Source of the DNA: Tanypteryx hageni
Taxonomy: Eukaryota; Arthropoda; Insecta; Odonata; Petaluridae
Length of the DNA: 64,000 nucleotides
Assembly: GCA_028673005.1 (NCBI GenBank)
Contig: CM054113.1
Coordinates: 173,150,837 to 173,214,836 of the forward strand
Direction: 5' to 3'
The notes beneath the pieces were generated by a model that ran no database searches, was not told where the DNA came from, and saw only the letters and a program-made list of their open reading frames with translations. The translations under genes and the position numbers were made by a program. Each line of letters opens with the position of its first letter. Position 1 is the first letter of the stretch. This document shows, piece by piece, positions 9,470 through 20,129 of the stretch.

Positions 9470-11560
9470 TAAGATTCCTTCTTCGCTACCCACTAGAAAA
9501 CCTTTCGCGACCCCTACTGTAGGAACCGCTGATTTAACGGAAGCCCGAGTTTCTCTGTTTCGAGGAATGTTCGTTATGAGGAAATTAAGGAGTCGTGCTA
9601 ATTAGAAAGAGAATTATCGAGATAACCAAACGGCTTAAAATCGTATTGAGAAACTATGCCTATACACTAATCATATTTATAAAAGGATGGGAAAACCAGA
9701 CGCTCCGTTTGGCTTCGAAGCAAACCTCCTCAGTGGCGATTCGCCGAAAATATGAGTATTCTAAAGAAGAACTGCTGATGATGGCTGTTTTTGTGGCCGA
9801 GACGCGTATCTGGTTTTCTGAAGCTTTATGCGGCTGTTGGAGAGAAATAGTTTGCCAATTTTGCTAAAGTCGACACTTTTACCATTCGCTGTTGATCTAA
9901 AGTTCGTTAACTCCTAATGTCAACTGTTTCTCTTCTGGATGGCGGAAATGCCGATCCAGCGAATAATTTCAATCGCGTTTTTCAAGTGTTCTCCTGCAAT
10001 GTGGTCACGAGGGGAATCACGTGACAACGAGAAGGAACATGTACCACACAAAAATGTTATGTAAGAAAGGTTTCGTCAAGGTTACGCGTGTTTCCCGAAT
10101 AGGACATTAACACGAAAGAGCGCGGATGTATCAAGCGTTTCGTTGAATTTTTCTATGTATATTTTCCTCGCGAGAATCGATACCGCTTTTTAAAAAGTAC
10201 TTCGTTTATTTAATGAATACAGCGCAAAGCAATTCGTGCCGTTACGCACGATGAGATGTACTTTTGACTTAATGCACAGTTATTTACTCTGATTTATCAC
10301 GGTAAAAAATGTGCTGCGTTTCGCAAGCAGGTGAATATGCTTAGGAAAAGATATCGGCCACGTTTTAATTAGGATCCGGCCCGAAGGAAGAAAATTCTTT
10401 TTGCTGCATTGCGCAAACAGGGAATTATGCGAGATTTTAATCTCGGCGTTCTTCTTTTTTTCTGAAGTGCCTCAGAAACCGCGCCGACACAATCCGACAG
10501 TTTTTTTGGAAACGTTAAAATTATTTCAAAACTCATATTTTAAATGGTATCTGCCCGTTCTCATTATGCTTTCCCGTAATGCGGGATCCGCTCGCAACGT
10601 AATCCACCATAAATCTTAATTTAAAAATACCCGAACCGGGCTCGCAGAAATGCAATAATGTCGATCCTCGGGTTTGTTTTTGCTGCGTAACGTAACGTCG
10701 TCATACACGGTCGTGTGTTTAATGCCTCGGTCGTCGGTCGGTTCTTGCGAGGTTGGCCCACCGTTTGACGCAACTGTCCGCCTCTGGTCGATAGTGTGAG
10801 TTGGAGAGAAAAATTACGACGCAATAAAAATTGAAACGAAAAATATTTCCCAACCTCGTGAACGTAGAGGTTTACGATCGCGTTAGGTGACAAATTTTTC
10901 CATAACCGGTGGAGAATACGCTCTTTACTCAATCCATTATTACTCTTGGGAGCTACTACTCGAACCAATCGTTCTTCACCAACAAAATCCACCAATCACG
11001 AGCACTTCACTTGTTATTTTTTTTTAAATTTTAATTCAAGTGTTTTCGAGGGTACGATTTCTTGCTTCCATATATACAGCAAGGCTACACTGCGCGTTTT
11101 CAATGGGTTGTTGGCGTGTTTTTTGCCCTCGTTGTTCATCTTAAATCCTTCTCCCGCAGCAGCGCGCTCGTTCCTCGCTCCTCCCTCTCGAGTTGGCTCG
11201 AACCGTCACCAGAGTCCGCCACTTATCATGGCGTCTCCTTCGCCTCCCCGCCCGCCTTCCTTTCCCTCCCGTCGTTCCGGTGACGTCATCCTCCGGGTAT
11301 ACCCGTCTCTCAGGGACGATGTCTCTGTCCGCATCGCGATGCGGGCAGAGACGCGAATCGTTTCATTTTTTTTTGCAGTTCTTCGACACGTGCCGTGCTT
11401 TTCGAGTGGTTCAGCGGGTCAGGAGAAGTGCAGCGCACGGATGGATTGGAGTGTGGTTCATTCGTTATGTACGCTGGAAAAAAGTCTAAACATTTTCCTT
11501 TTGGCTTTTCTTGGAAGTCCGACTGTAGTTGAGGTTTATTATGAAGGCCAATGTTTCTGG
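9470..11560. other. Non-coding stretch with a GC-rich patch
   Basis: No recognised gene. The 229-codon plus-strand frame at 10946-11635 runs through a C/T- and CpG-rich patch (11130-11440) and looks like a compositional artefact. A strong acceptor-like sequence, a T9 run then GCAG, ends at 11378, but no convincing downstream donor bounds an exon. TGACGTCA (CRE) occurs at 11281-11288. Confidence 0.45.
11321..11352. repeat. 32-bp palindrome next to a CRE site
   Basis: The sequence is its own reverse complement around GCATCGCGATGC, with arms GTCTCTG and CAGAGAC. The only imperfection is one T/G facing pair (11328 and 11345). There is no loop, so it could extrude as a cruciform or bind a symmetric factor. 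The CRE TGACGTCA lies 33 bp upstream. Confidence 0.8.
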
Positions 11561-11567
11561 GTTATTT

Positions 11568-12050
11568 TGCGTTCTTTGCACGAAGTGAACGCATATAGGG
11601 AAGGACGTTTCCATTCGTCCATATGTTTAAACTAGGGAACCGCTGGACGTATTTTGATGAACATTGGTATTGGGGAGTTTTACTATAATTTGTCGGACGA
11701 TTTCAGTTTTGGTTCCAATCGGACAATAATTACGACTGCTTTACATGAAGAACTCTATGTAGTTTAAAACGTGCCTGTTTCAACTCAGGAACCGCAGGAC
11801 GTATTTTGATGAATTTTGGGATTAGGGAGTTTTAGTAAAATTTGTCGACTGATTTCAGTTTTGGTAAAAATCGGACGATTAATAACGACCAATTTACACG
11901 AAGACCTACATGTATTTTACAACGTACCTGTTTCAACTCGTGAACCGCAGGACGTATTTGAATGAAATTTGATATCGGGCAGTTTTACTAAAATTTGTCG
12001 ATCTCTAAAGAACGCATTTGGAAACTCTGTGTACTCCGACACGGAGTACA
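11568..12050 (+). mobile_element. Helentron/HINE-like non-autonomous element with internal tandem repeats, copy 1
   Basis: It starts with TGCGTTCTTTG (11568-11578), whose 10-bp reverse complement AAAGAACGCA lies at 12007-12016 near the other end. Just beyond is a 9-bp hairpin, TGTACTCCG-ACA-CGGAGTACA (12030-12050). Between these are three ~152-bp tandem repeats. Subterminal inverted repeats, a central tandem array and a terminal hairpin are the layout described for DINE-1/HINE and pearl-type rolling-circle elements. A homologous element with the same parts in the same order lies on the minus strand at 23328-24240. Helentron assignment is inference, since no helicase or Rep sequence is present. 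Confidence 0.6.
11636..12003 (+). repeat. ~152-bp tandem repeat array, three copies
   Basis: GAACCGC.GGACGTATTT recurs at 11637, 11789 and 11942, giving periods of 152 and 153 bp; the third unit is shortened. The reverse complement matches the five-copy array at 23430-24170. Unit divergence is visible, so this is not a recent expansion. Confidence 0.85.
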
Positions 12051-12167
12051 TCTTTCCATATTTATTATTTTTGCTGAACTGTCGCAGGAAATCTTCTAAT
12101 GAGAATGGGCGATTAGTTAGTTTGAAACGAAATTGACAAACTATTTCGTTCCGATCACCATAAAAAG

Positions 12168-12195
12168 GTTTCGGCTACAGAGTAGCCGTCATCAG
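12168..12195 (-). other. Hammerhead-like core motif (CTGATGA, 7-bp stem, AAAC)
   Basis: On the minus strand CTGATGA (complement of 12189-12195) is followed by the perfect stem CGGCTAC-TCT-GTAGCCG (12172-12188) and then AAAC, so the strand reads CTGATGA..GCCGAAAC. This resembles the conserved strand of hammerhead ribozymes found in Penelope-like retroelements. One extra base is present if the G of GAAA is left unpaired, and no matching cleavage-site strand (GUH with stems I and III) could be paired. It may be a decayed terminal repeat. Confidence 0.25.
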
Positions 12196-12199
12196 CTGC

Positions 12200-15100
12200 G
12201 ATTCCAAAAGAAATTATGGTTGTTGGAGAGAAATGCTTTGTCAACTTGAACTTGGTAATGGATTTCGACCTGATTGTCACTTTTCACCTACTTTTCCCTT
12301 GTTCACAAGGTTTTCTTGCGTTTTTAATTGTTTTATTGTTTTGTCTGCAACCTCTTCATTATGAAACAGTTCGTCCCGAGCATTTCTGCTGCACGCAATA
12401 GTGTTACAGCATAAGGAGTCATGTGGCAATGCAGTAAACCTAAACGGAAAATGCTCAAGACCCAGTTATTTATATTTCAACATGGTGGCCATGTTACGCC
12501 GTCGGCGCCGTTTTTCGCATCTGCCTGAAAAAAGGAAAATCTTAATTTTCCTGACAGTTGACTCGAGTCATCATTCCCATCATTTCTTTTCATTTGTACA
12601 TTTATTCTCTTTGCCGAACATTAACTTCACTTAGGCCAGATTTCATTTGTCGGCGGAGAATTAATGTTAATAGTTTCTATCGAGAGAGCGTACATCAAGT
12701 TGAAAATTTTGCTTCAATCTCGTTTGTGATAATGTGATGATTAGCCTACATTGAATTTATGTTGGTTCTGTATTACTCAATCGAAATTCCCAACCGATTT
12801 GATCTTCTAAATAAAACGATGTCCAGTGTTCGAAGTGTTCTAGCGCTATTCATTTCGTTATTTTTTTTAATTTCCACTCGATGCTATTTTTGTGTCCAAG
12901 GTGCCATTTGCCGTTTTGTATTTTTGTAATTAGAGTGGGTTAAAACGAATGCGAGCGGTAATTACAACTAACATTACCACTCCAAACAAATAATATCGAA
13001 TAATTAAAATGTTCGAGTATTAGTTTGAACTATAACGAGGAATAAAAATCAACGCGAGTTATCAATGCGCGTATATAAAGTATTTAAAAAAAATTTCGTG
13101 ACGCACGAGGATGTAATATTTTATAGAACTTTTTAATTTATTATTTTTCAGCTGACGCGGGGAAAAAACGACTAATTTGAGCGGTCGTTCTGGTGTTATT
13201 CTCACCTCGTTTCGTCGGTTCCCGTCAACCCGTTTCTGACGCGTGTTTTCCACAGTTTCAATCGCGTCGAACCTCACGGGTAGTGGATTTCTCTGTCGTC
13301 ACGAACGCTTTACACATTCACACTCCTTTGGAAATCTCTTACCTCAGAGAGCCGTTTGGTTACAGGTTTACAAAGGCATTGGCTTACTCGCGCATTTGAG
13401 GAATTATTCCCGAGGACGAGTCCGTAGTCCCTCGCCTGCAGTGTACGCCCTTTGAACGGTACGGTTGCAACCCCAAACATTACAGGGAACGAAAAGCTCC
13501 TTCCCGTATACGTTTTTGCTAGATCCCAGCTTATAGAAATAGCCGATACTGATCGTCGTCTCCGACAGTCTTTGGATCATGGTGAGTCGTTTTCCCTTTT
13601 CGATCTGACGACTGGAATACTTTTTCCTAGCTTCCCCGGAGTTGACGTTACCTCTCAAGACTTTCCTCGCAAATTTTAGGGTGTGTTTTTGTTATATATT
13701 AACCTTTTAAATTTAATTCACCAGGCTTGGTATTATGATAACAGCTCGATTACTTTTGCTAGGTAGAAGTTGAAACGCGGATGTGGTTTACGTTTATATT
13801 TATGGTTGTAGAAGTTAATCCCCTTATAGTATTTCAACAGATAGAATCACATTTCACTAGGAGGGAAAAATGCGCTTGAAGCCGCTTAGATGAAACGCAG
13901 TAGAATTTTAACGAGTCATCAGATGCTGCCGACAAAAGTTAGCGAGGCCGAAACGTTTACCAAATTCCAAAATCCTTTGTCGGATTTCCATTGATAACTG
14001 AAGCAGAAAATGTTTAAGAAAAAAATTATCGCGCATTTGTTATCGAGCAGCCTTATTCCCGTTAAAAAATAGAATTTTCAGTTCTCTCTTCTTCGATTAC
14101 ATGTTGTGAGAGGAAGGGTAAAGGTTAAAAAAATTTAACGTCGGGCATTTGGGATGGTAGAAACTTAATGATCGTAAGTGCAAAATATCATAATCGATTC
14201 CTTCATAATATATGTACACGAATCGCCATTTAAAAGATTTAACTGTGGGCATAATCTATTTTTTACCGCTTTTTAAAATTCTTAAATAATTTTTACTTTT
14301 TTCCATGGATGTTCTTTAACCCACGTCAACTTTCTCGTTATATATTTCAAACAGCGTGTTTTTTAAATAGATGAAGATGCATCAAAGGAAACCCAATTGC
14401 ATGTGTGTGCGCGAGCGCTCCCACCCCTTCTTTTGCGAATGAGTGCACTTGGTCAAGATTTCAAGGACGTTTTATCGCCTGAGAGGATCGGGAATGTAGA
14501 AAGAGGAGAAAGGTGGATGTGCGGAGGACAGGGGAGAGGGAAAAAGGAGAGGGGAAGAGGAAGAAAAGCCTTCCGACGTTTTCTTTATTTTCACAACCGT
14601 ATACATGCGTCAAGGGCACGCCTTTTGCTCCTTTACGAAAGAACGAAAAAGTAACAAAAAATACACACTCGCGGAAAATTGTAAAGGTAGGCCGCGTTAA
14701 AAAATGTCCTTTTTCCTCCTTCTTCTTGGGTTCGCGACTCGACCGAAAAATGCCTCGCGGCGTTGAAATGCCTGAGCGATGAAAGGAGATTTTCTTCTCT
14801 TCCTTCCCTTTATCCTCGTCTCCCTTCGCCGTCGTCCTCGGATTCCTATCCCTTTCCTTCTTTAGTGTCCCGTAGACTGCATGGCGGGGAGCTCCCGCTT
14901 GCGTTTTCAGTCTCGTCTCCTACCGGCGGGAGGCGCATGAAAAATCAAAGGAGTTGTGTTTTTCCGTGAGATTTTTTCCATTTTTTTGGCTCAAATTCCT
15001 ACTTTTTGGATTATCCTCACACATTCCTAAATCATTCCCATCCATTTTCTCTCTCTTCTTATCTTCCTCCCTCCCATTCTTACAACTAATAAAATTAACG

Positions 15101-17826
15101 CAGTTCCCAAGGTATAACAATGTTTCTTGATATCTGTGACTGCGATCAGCATGGATCACTTTTGCCCATGTTTTTTTTCTGAGTAGGTGACAGGTTGGTC
15201 AAAAATTTTTCTTTGTTGGAATCTCATGGCGTTAATCCCACGAAAATAAAACATTTTTTCATGATAAAACAGATGAAGTAAGAAAAATATTTCTATATTT
15301 TTTTCAGTTTCGTTCAGTTGATAATATGTTTTGTTTTTATTTGATATAGCAGTTAGATGGAAGCTGTTTTCCTCCCGCGATCCATTAATGAAATTTGTAA
15401 GGGTAACCGCATAGCTTAGATTATTCTGTTCCTGTAGGTTTCATGACAACCTTAATTCAGAATAATTCTACTTTAGTGGATTTCAGTAATAACTGAACTC
15501 TGCCATTACATATATATATATATATATTTCAAACGCACGGACTTTCGCTGTCTCTGTCTAAATCCTAAAACCTCCCTTCTTTATTCGTCCTCCTCCGTTC
15601 ACACATCTTCGCAGCATTTTCTCTACGTTTGATTTCTTTTTTTCTTCTCTCCGCAAAAAAATCAAAAGGAGTAACAAAATTGGAGATACCGCTGATAAAA
15701 AATTGACTTCTCATCGGGCTTATTTTTATATCCCGTTTTCCTCCTCCAAAACGATTGTTTCGTTTGAAGTTTCGCTCTGACAAGCGTTCGCGGGCGCTCC
15801 TTTCACCCGTGTCTGTATATCGATGATTTGCTTCATATTCGTTATTTCTTCGAGTCCTCCTTTATTTCCCGTTTAATACTGTTAGGCTTTGTAAGTTTCG
15901 CCGCATAACATGAATTTTTTAAACCTTCAACTCGACAGATTCAACCGAGAGTGAGTTGATTTTTATTTTCGCGATTGGCGGTTGCGCGTTACCGTCCAAA
16001 ACTGGGGTAATCGGAGAAGTTATATGTTCTCGGATTTCAAAGCAGTCGAGTGTGAATGTTTTATGATTGAAAATATTCGAACATATCACTTGCATTAGAG
16101 GTGAAAGGATAAAAGGAATTCTCGACCGAGTTTGATCAAAATCAAATGATTCAGGCCCTATAAATTTAGACGGTATATTTTATTCTAATGCGTAGTGATA
16201 TTTTTAAATCGAGTTCATGAAATTACTTGGATGATGTGTGTAACGAGTAGGCCTTTGTTATACGACAGGGATTGCAAATGATTTTTTTGCCGCCCGCCAA
16301 GAAACTAATTTGAATCGTCAGAATTTTTTCGCGTGCCGCTAATTTACTACTACTTCACGTTTTATGTAGAAAATACAAGCTTCAGCGTGCCAAGTAAATT
16401 CACGCACGGCCACGTATTTGCCATCCCTGTTGTACGAGGTGAATGATCGCGCAATGCAGCAGAATAGTTATTTACAAAGATTTTTAAATGCTATCAGTTC
16501 TTATCGCTCGAAATAATGTAGGTTTTCTTTCTTCGTGTTTATTTTGTTCTTTTTGCGAGCGAGTTACGATTACGATTTTGAGATTTGATCTTTCATTTTT
16601 TTAATCTCTTGCTGTAATATTTTTTTCATTGGAATTGGTCGGTGTTAATTAAGTATGTACTTGTTGAATAATTACAATTCTAATACATTTGTAGTCGCTT
16701 TTGTTTTTTGAGTGTCTGTCGTTTAAAATTTTCGGGAATTTAGTCGCAGAAAACTAATAATATCTATCTTCCAAACTCCAGTATAAATATCAAGGAAAAT
16801 ATTGAGAATAATCATAACTTTCAGACTGTTCTTTGCACTTATATCAAACGTAGTATGAATTAACAAATTGACACGCTTTAACTAATTGTTTATGGATATA
16901 GTATGGTGATCTAACTTATTAACTTATTTTTTGATTACGCCGTAGTTTTTTTGTATTTGTCAATGATCGTTTTAGTACGTGTCTCGAATTCGTATGTTAC
17001 TTACACCCGTGTGGAATTTGGCCAATATTGAAGAATTTTATACTAAATATTGGTATCTAAATCTATAACTCATTGTGACACATGTTTGGCTTCAATAAAC
17101 CGCTATTTTTTAAACCATCGTAGCATCCTTGTTGTGTAAAATTGAAAGTAGTTACAGGGGATAGGCACGTTGTATATTTAACGTCCAAATCTCACTTCAA
17201 GTCACTTCTCCTTTTATCTGCGACGAATAAATCTTTTCACCTCTTCTCGGGAGATAAGAATATGGCGATAAAGGCTGCAGTATTTTCGCATTTTTAACGT
17301 TGAAGCTGAAGTGTTTCCTTTTATTATCCCGCCATTTCTCACCTCCATTTAAGTTTATTGCCGACATAAAAGCGTTTTTCGCTTCGCGTCGAAATTCAGC
17401 ACTTGTACAATCTTTCCTCATTACGCGCAGGTTGCCTAATATTCACGATTTTAATAGTTTCGCTAAACAGTTCTAGATCGAAATCAGTTGAGTGCGTGTT
17501 TTTCGTCAGCGACGCAGGCATCTAGGCAATGCATATTCATGGAGCTAGAAATTAAGCCGCTTGTCATACTTTGACGAGAATGAATCACCTCGATGATGAC
17601 TTTAAACTGTGAGAGGTATTGAGTTTTTTGTGTAGGTAAATTTTCGTCTAACATAAGTATTTGTGTGATGCAACGTACCAATGCAAACATTGGAATTCTA
17701 ATTTGAACTACCGAATCGAGAGTTAAATTGCAACTTAAGTCAATTAGACAGGATTAGTTTTAGCCTAGAATAATCTGTACATTAAATTTTAGTCCTGAGC
17801 GAATAAAGGTAACGTTTATAAACAAA
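12200..17826. other. Long non-coding stretch, no gene recognised
   Basis: No conserved peptide or intact transposon end was seen. All frames are under 100 codons. The sequence contains a short (AT)n run at 15510-15527, purine-rich DNA at 14490-14570, and pyrimidine-rich DNA at 14790-14870 and 15570-15650. A donor-like ATG/GTGAGT at 13578-13586 has no supporting exon. Confidence 0.5.
15510..15527. repeat. (AT)9 microsatellite
   Basis: An uninterrupted alternating AT run within AT-rich non-coding sequence. Confidence 0.85.
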
Positions 17827-18062
17827 CAGAGCCAGAACAATATTTTTGCGCCCTAGACAAGGTTTGGAATTGCGCGCCCCTCCTAATGAAAGTCTACAAT
17901 CTCAAAACTAGTTTATTTACAATGTAGCGGTAAAGTTGAATATGCAAAATATATTTTATAAAAAAACGTTACATTTAAAGTTCAAATTGTCATTTGTCGC
18001 GCTCCTAAATGTGCTGTGCTTTCGGCGGGTGCCTCGCCAGCCTAGCCCTTGTCCCGGCTCTG
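17827..18062 (+). mobile_element. hAT MITE, 236 bp
   Basis: The left end CAGAGCCAGAACAA and the reverse complement of the right end, CAGAGCCGGGACAA, agree at 12 of 14 positions. Subterminal GCGCCC (17849) and GCGCGCCCCTCC (17872-17883) on the left, with GTCGCGCTCCT (17997-18007) on the right, are typical of this class. Flanks TAAACAAA and CTAACAAG agree at only 5 of 8 positions, so the target duplication is decayed or absent. The interior is AT-rich and non-coding. Confidence 0.6.
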
Positions 18063-18800
18063 CTAACAAGCTTTCGCTACTCCTTGAAGGTTATATTCTT
18101 TCTTTCCGGACATTCCGAAAGAGATATTTCCTCTCTTTTCTATCACAATCTTATAGAATTGTTTCACTCGTTTTTATCTCTACGTAAGATTGAGGAAGAG
18201 ACCTTATTTTTTCCACGAAACGACTTTCAAAAGCACCTTCTTCCTTTGATTATCGGAGCGAGAACGGTCTCCCGTCACCTCACAGGTATGCAACGTGCCA
18301 TTCAAACAACACGTGAGAAGCGAGAATTGTCACCGACGCCCACGCACAGACGCAATTCTCATCCTCGAGGCATTCTCTGTACGCGCGCAGTCTTGTCGCC
18401 CGCACCCACTCGCGCCAACTCTCTCCCCCTCCATTAACCTTTATTACTCTTTCACATGTTCCACCTCTGCGCCGAATGGCACTTTTATGCGCGTTTTTAT
18501 CTCCCTCCGCCCCTTGGCACTTCCTCTTTCTCGTCTCCCTTCACTCGATTCCTTTGAAAATTTTTTGTTGCTCTTTCTCTCACAAACGCTCTTTCCTACG
18601 CCATCCCAAGTCTGGCGAACGGAGACGTCTATATACATAAACATGCATATACACGTTGGCGACGGTTACGTTTCTGACTAAAAACTGTCGTGCGTAGAAT
18701 CACGGATACTCAAGACAAGATAGCGCAGTTTGCAAAATCAGGTACAACTTTTAAAACGCGGCTGGCGAGGGACTAGTGTAAACACACACATATGCTTATA
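18063..18800. other. C/T-rich non-coding stretch
   Basis: The plus strand is pyrimidine-rich between about 18370 and 18620, which alone accounts for the long forward frames there. CACCTCACAG/GTATGC at 18277-18292 resembles juxtaposed splice sites but has a weak pyrimidine tract. No gene is recognised. Confidence 0.5.
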
Positions 18801-18807
18801 TACACCT

Positions 18808-18928
<121 letters not shown>

Positions 18929-18999
18929 AATACATGCATATATACATAAACACGTGGTCCAGTCAAAAACTTTCCAGACTGCCCGTCAGTGTGCTATAA

Positions 19000-19649
19000 C
19001 AGAGCTTCTCAACCTTTTTAGAAGTACGGAACCCTTGACAAACTGAACTCCGCTTCGCGGAACCCCACAATGCTCTTCAAACAATAATAAATTAATTTTG
19101 TTACGTTTTATTTCGTATAAAAAATAAAAAATACATTATATTTCTCGCACTCCATCTTCCAATCAAGATCCAACTTAAGGTTTAAGAAGGTGGTAGTTAA
19201 CTAAATAGATATAATCAAGTGATTTTAACGTTGCTGCAAAATGTATTGATCTCATAGTCAATGTAATATTCCTTTTAAATGATAAAAACAAAAAAAAAAT
19301 CTGAAGCATATTTCGGAGAGACGGGAGGAGGGGGTCAAAATTGGAAATATTAGGGTTGACACCGAGTCATAATTCCCCCGCTAATGAAAGTCGGTCACAG
19401 CAACATACACTACTGTGCCCAACAGGCTCTTCAACAGACACCAAAATCCTATAAGTCTTTAGTATGTGATACTATATAAATGTATTTATATCAACCCATG
19501 TTAACATTTAATTGCAATAACAAACCATATATGAATTAGAAGAGAAGGTTTCTGTTGACATACGCTATAAAGGCTATTAAACCACATCCTTTCTGTTACA
19601 CATGTACATATTTTCGCGGAATCCCTGGACCTCTTCCGCGGAACCTTGT
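19000..19649 (+). mobile_element. Charlie-like hAT fragment nested in the mariner
   Basis: The 5' end reads CAGAGCTTCTCAACCTTTTT followed by ACGGAACCCTTG and CGCTTCGCGGAACCCC. The right part carries TTCGCGGAATCCCTGG and TTCCGCGGAACC (19613-19646). These GCGGAACCC motifs at both sides are typical subterminal hAT repeats. The actual 3' end (like GTTGAGAAGCTCTG) was not found, so the copy is 3'-truncated. No transposase sequence was recognised. Confidence 0.6.
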
Positions 19650-19787
19650 AAATTATTATCAATTACTAACCTTCATCTATACAGAGAGTCAAAATCTGTG
19701 CTTATTGCACTACTAGTGTCTTTATTATAAGTTGTGGAGTAATGTCGGTTTTCGCGCAATTTCGAAATAAGCTTTAGTTGTGAGGGA

Positions 19788-19895
19788 GAAGTCATCGCAG
19801 AAACACAGGATCCAAAAGAAGCGTTCTAGAATTACTTCCAGCAACTCTACGAACACTATCAGAAGTGCATTGTGGTGAAGGGAAGGATGCGCTTA
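19788..19895 (+). pseudogene. mariner transposase C-terminal remnant
   Basis: The frame starting at 19788 reads EVIAETQDPKEAF, a TAG stop at 19827-19829, then NYFQQLYEHYQKCIVVKG. This resembles the end of mariner transposases, where an AF..CF..W....KC....G pattern precedes the C-terminus. Only about 36 residues of a ~345-residue protein are visible, with an internal stop. The match is short and made from memory of the family pattern. Confidence 0.45.
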
Positions 19896-20129
19896 ATGTT
19901 ATTAATTTTTGCCGCAATAAATTACCTATGCACACCAGTCCGACTTCGAAATCTTACGTACACCGACTATACTCCTTAGCTTATAACAAAGAAAGTAGTA
20001 ATAACACAATAAGAACGGATTTTGTCTCTCCGAATTGGTAAAGGTTAGTATTTTATGATAATGTACAAGTGATCTGCCATCTGGCGCTTGTAGCACATTC
20101 TGACACAGTCCGGGAACTTTTTACTGAAA

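Larger units (their letters stand above)
18960..20126 (+). mobile_element. Dead mariner-like element with a hAT insertion inside
   Basis: The left inverted repeat at 18960-18981 (CAGTCAAAAACTTTCCAGAC then TG) and the reverse complement of 20106-20126 (CAGTAAAAAGTTCCCGGACT then G) align over 21-22 bp with about 17 matches and one gap. The GGTCCAGT..AAACTTTCC..GACTG style is that of mariner TIRs. A transposase C-terminal remnant lies at 19788-19895 in the correct orientation, and a hAT fragment begins at 19000. The outermost bases of the two ends do not match, so boundaries are approximate. Confidence 0.55.

Noticed and set aside
10946..11635. 229-codon plus-strand ORF
   Set aside because: It crosses a C/T- and CpG-rich patch with few stops and then runs into the HINE-like element; there is no domain and no family resemblance.
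13911..13965. Second hammerhead-like stretch (TCATCAG..GAGGCCGAAACG)
   Set aside because: CTGATGA and GAAAC are on opposite strands here, so no hammerhead core forms.
18277..18292. Second ratchet-like site CACCTCACAG/GTATGC
   Set aside because: The pyrimidine tract is poor and the donor is weak compared with 46631/46632.
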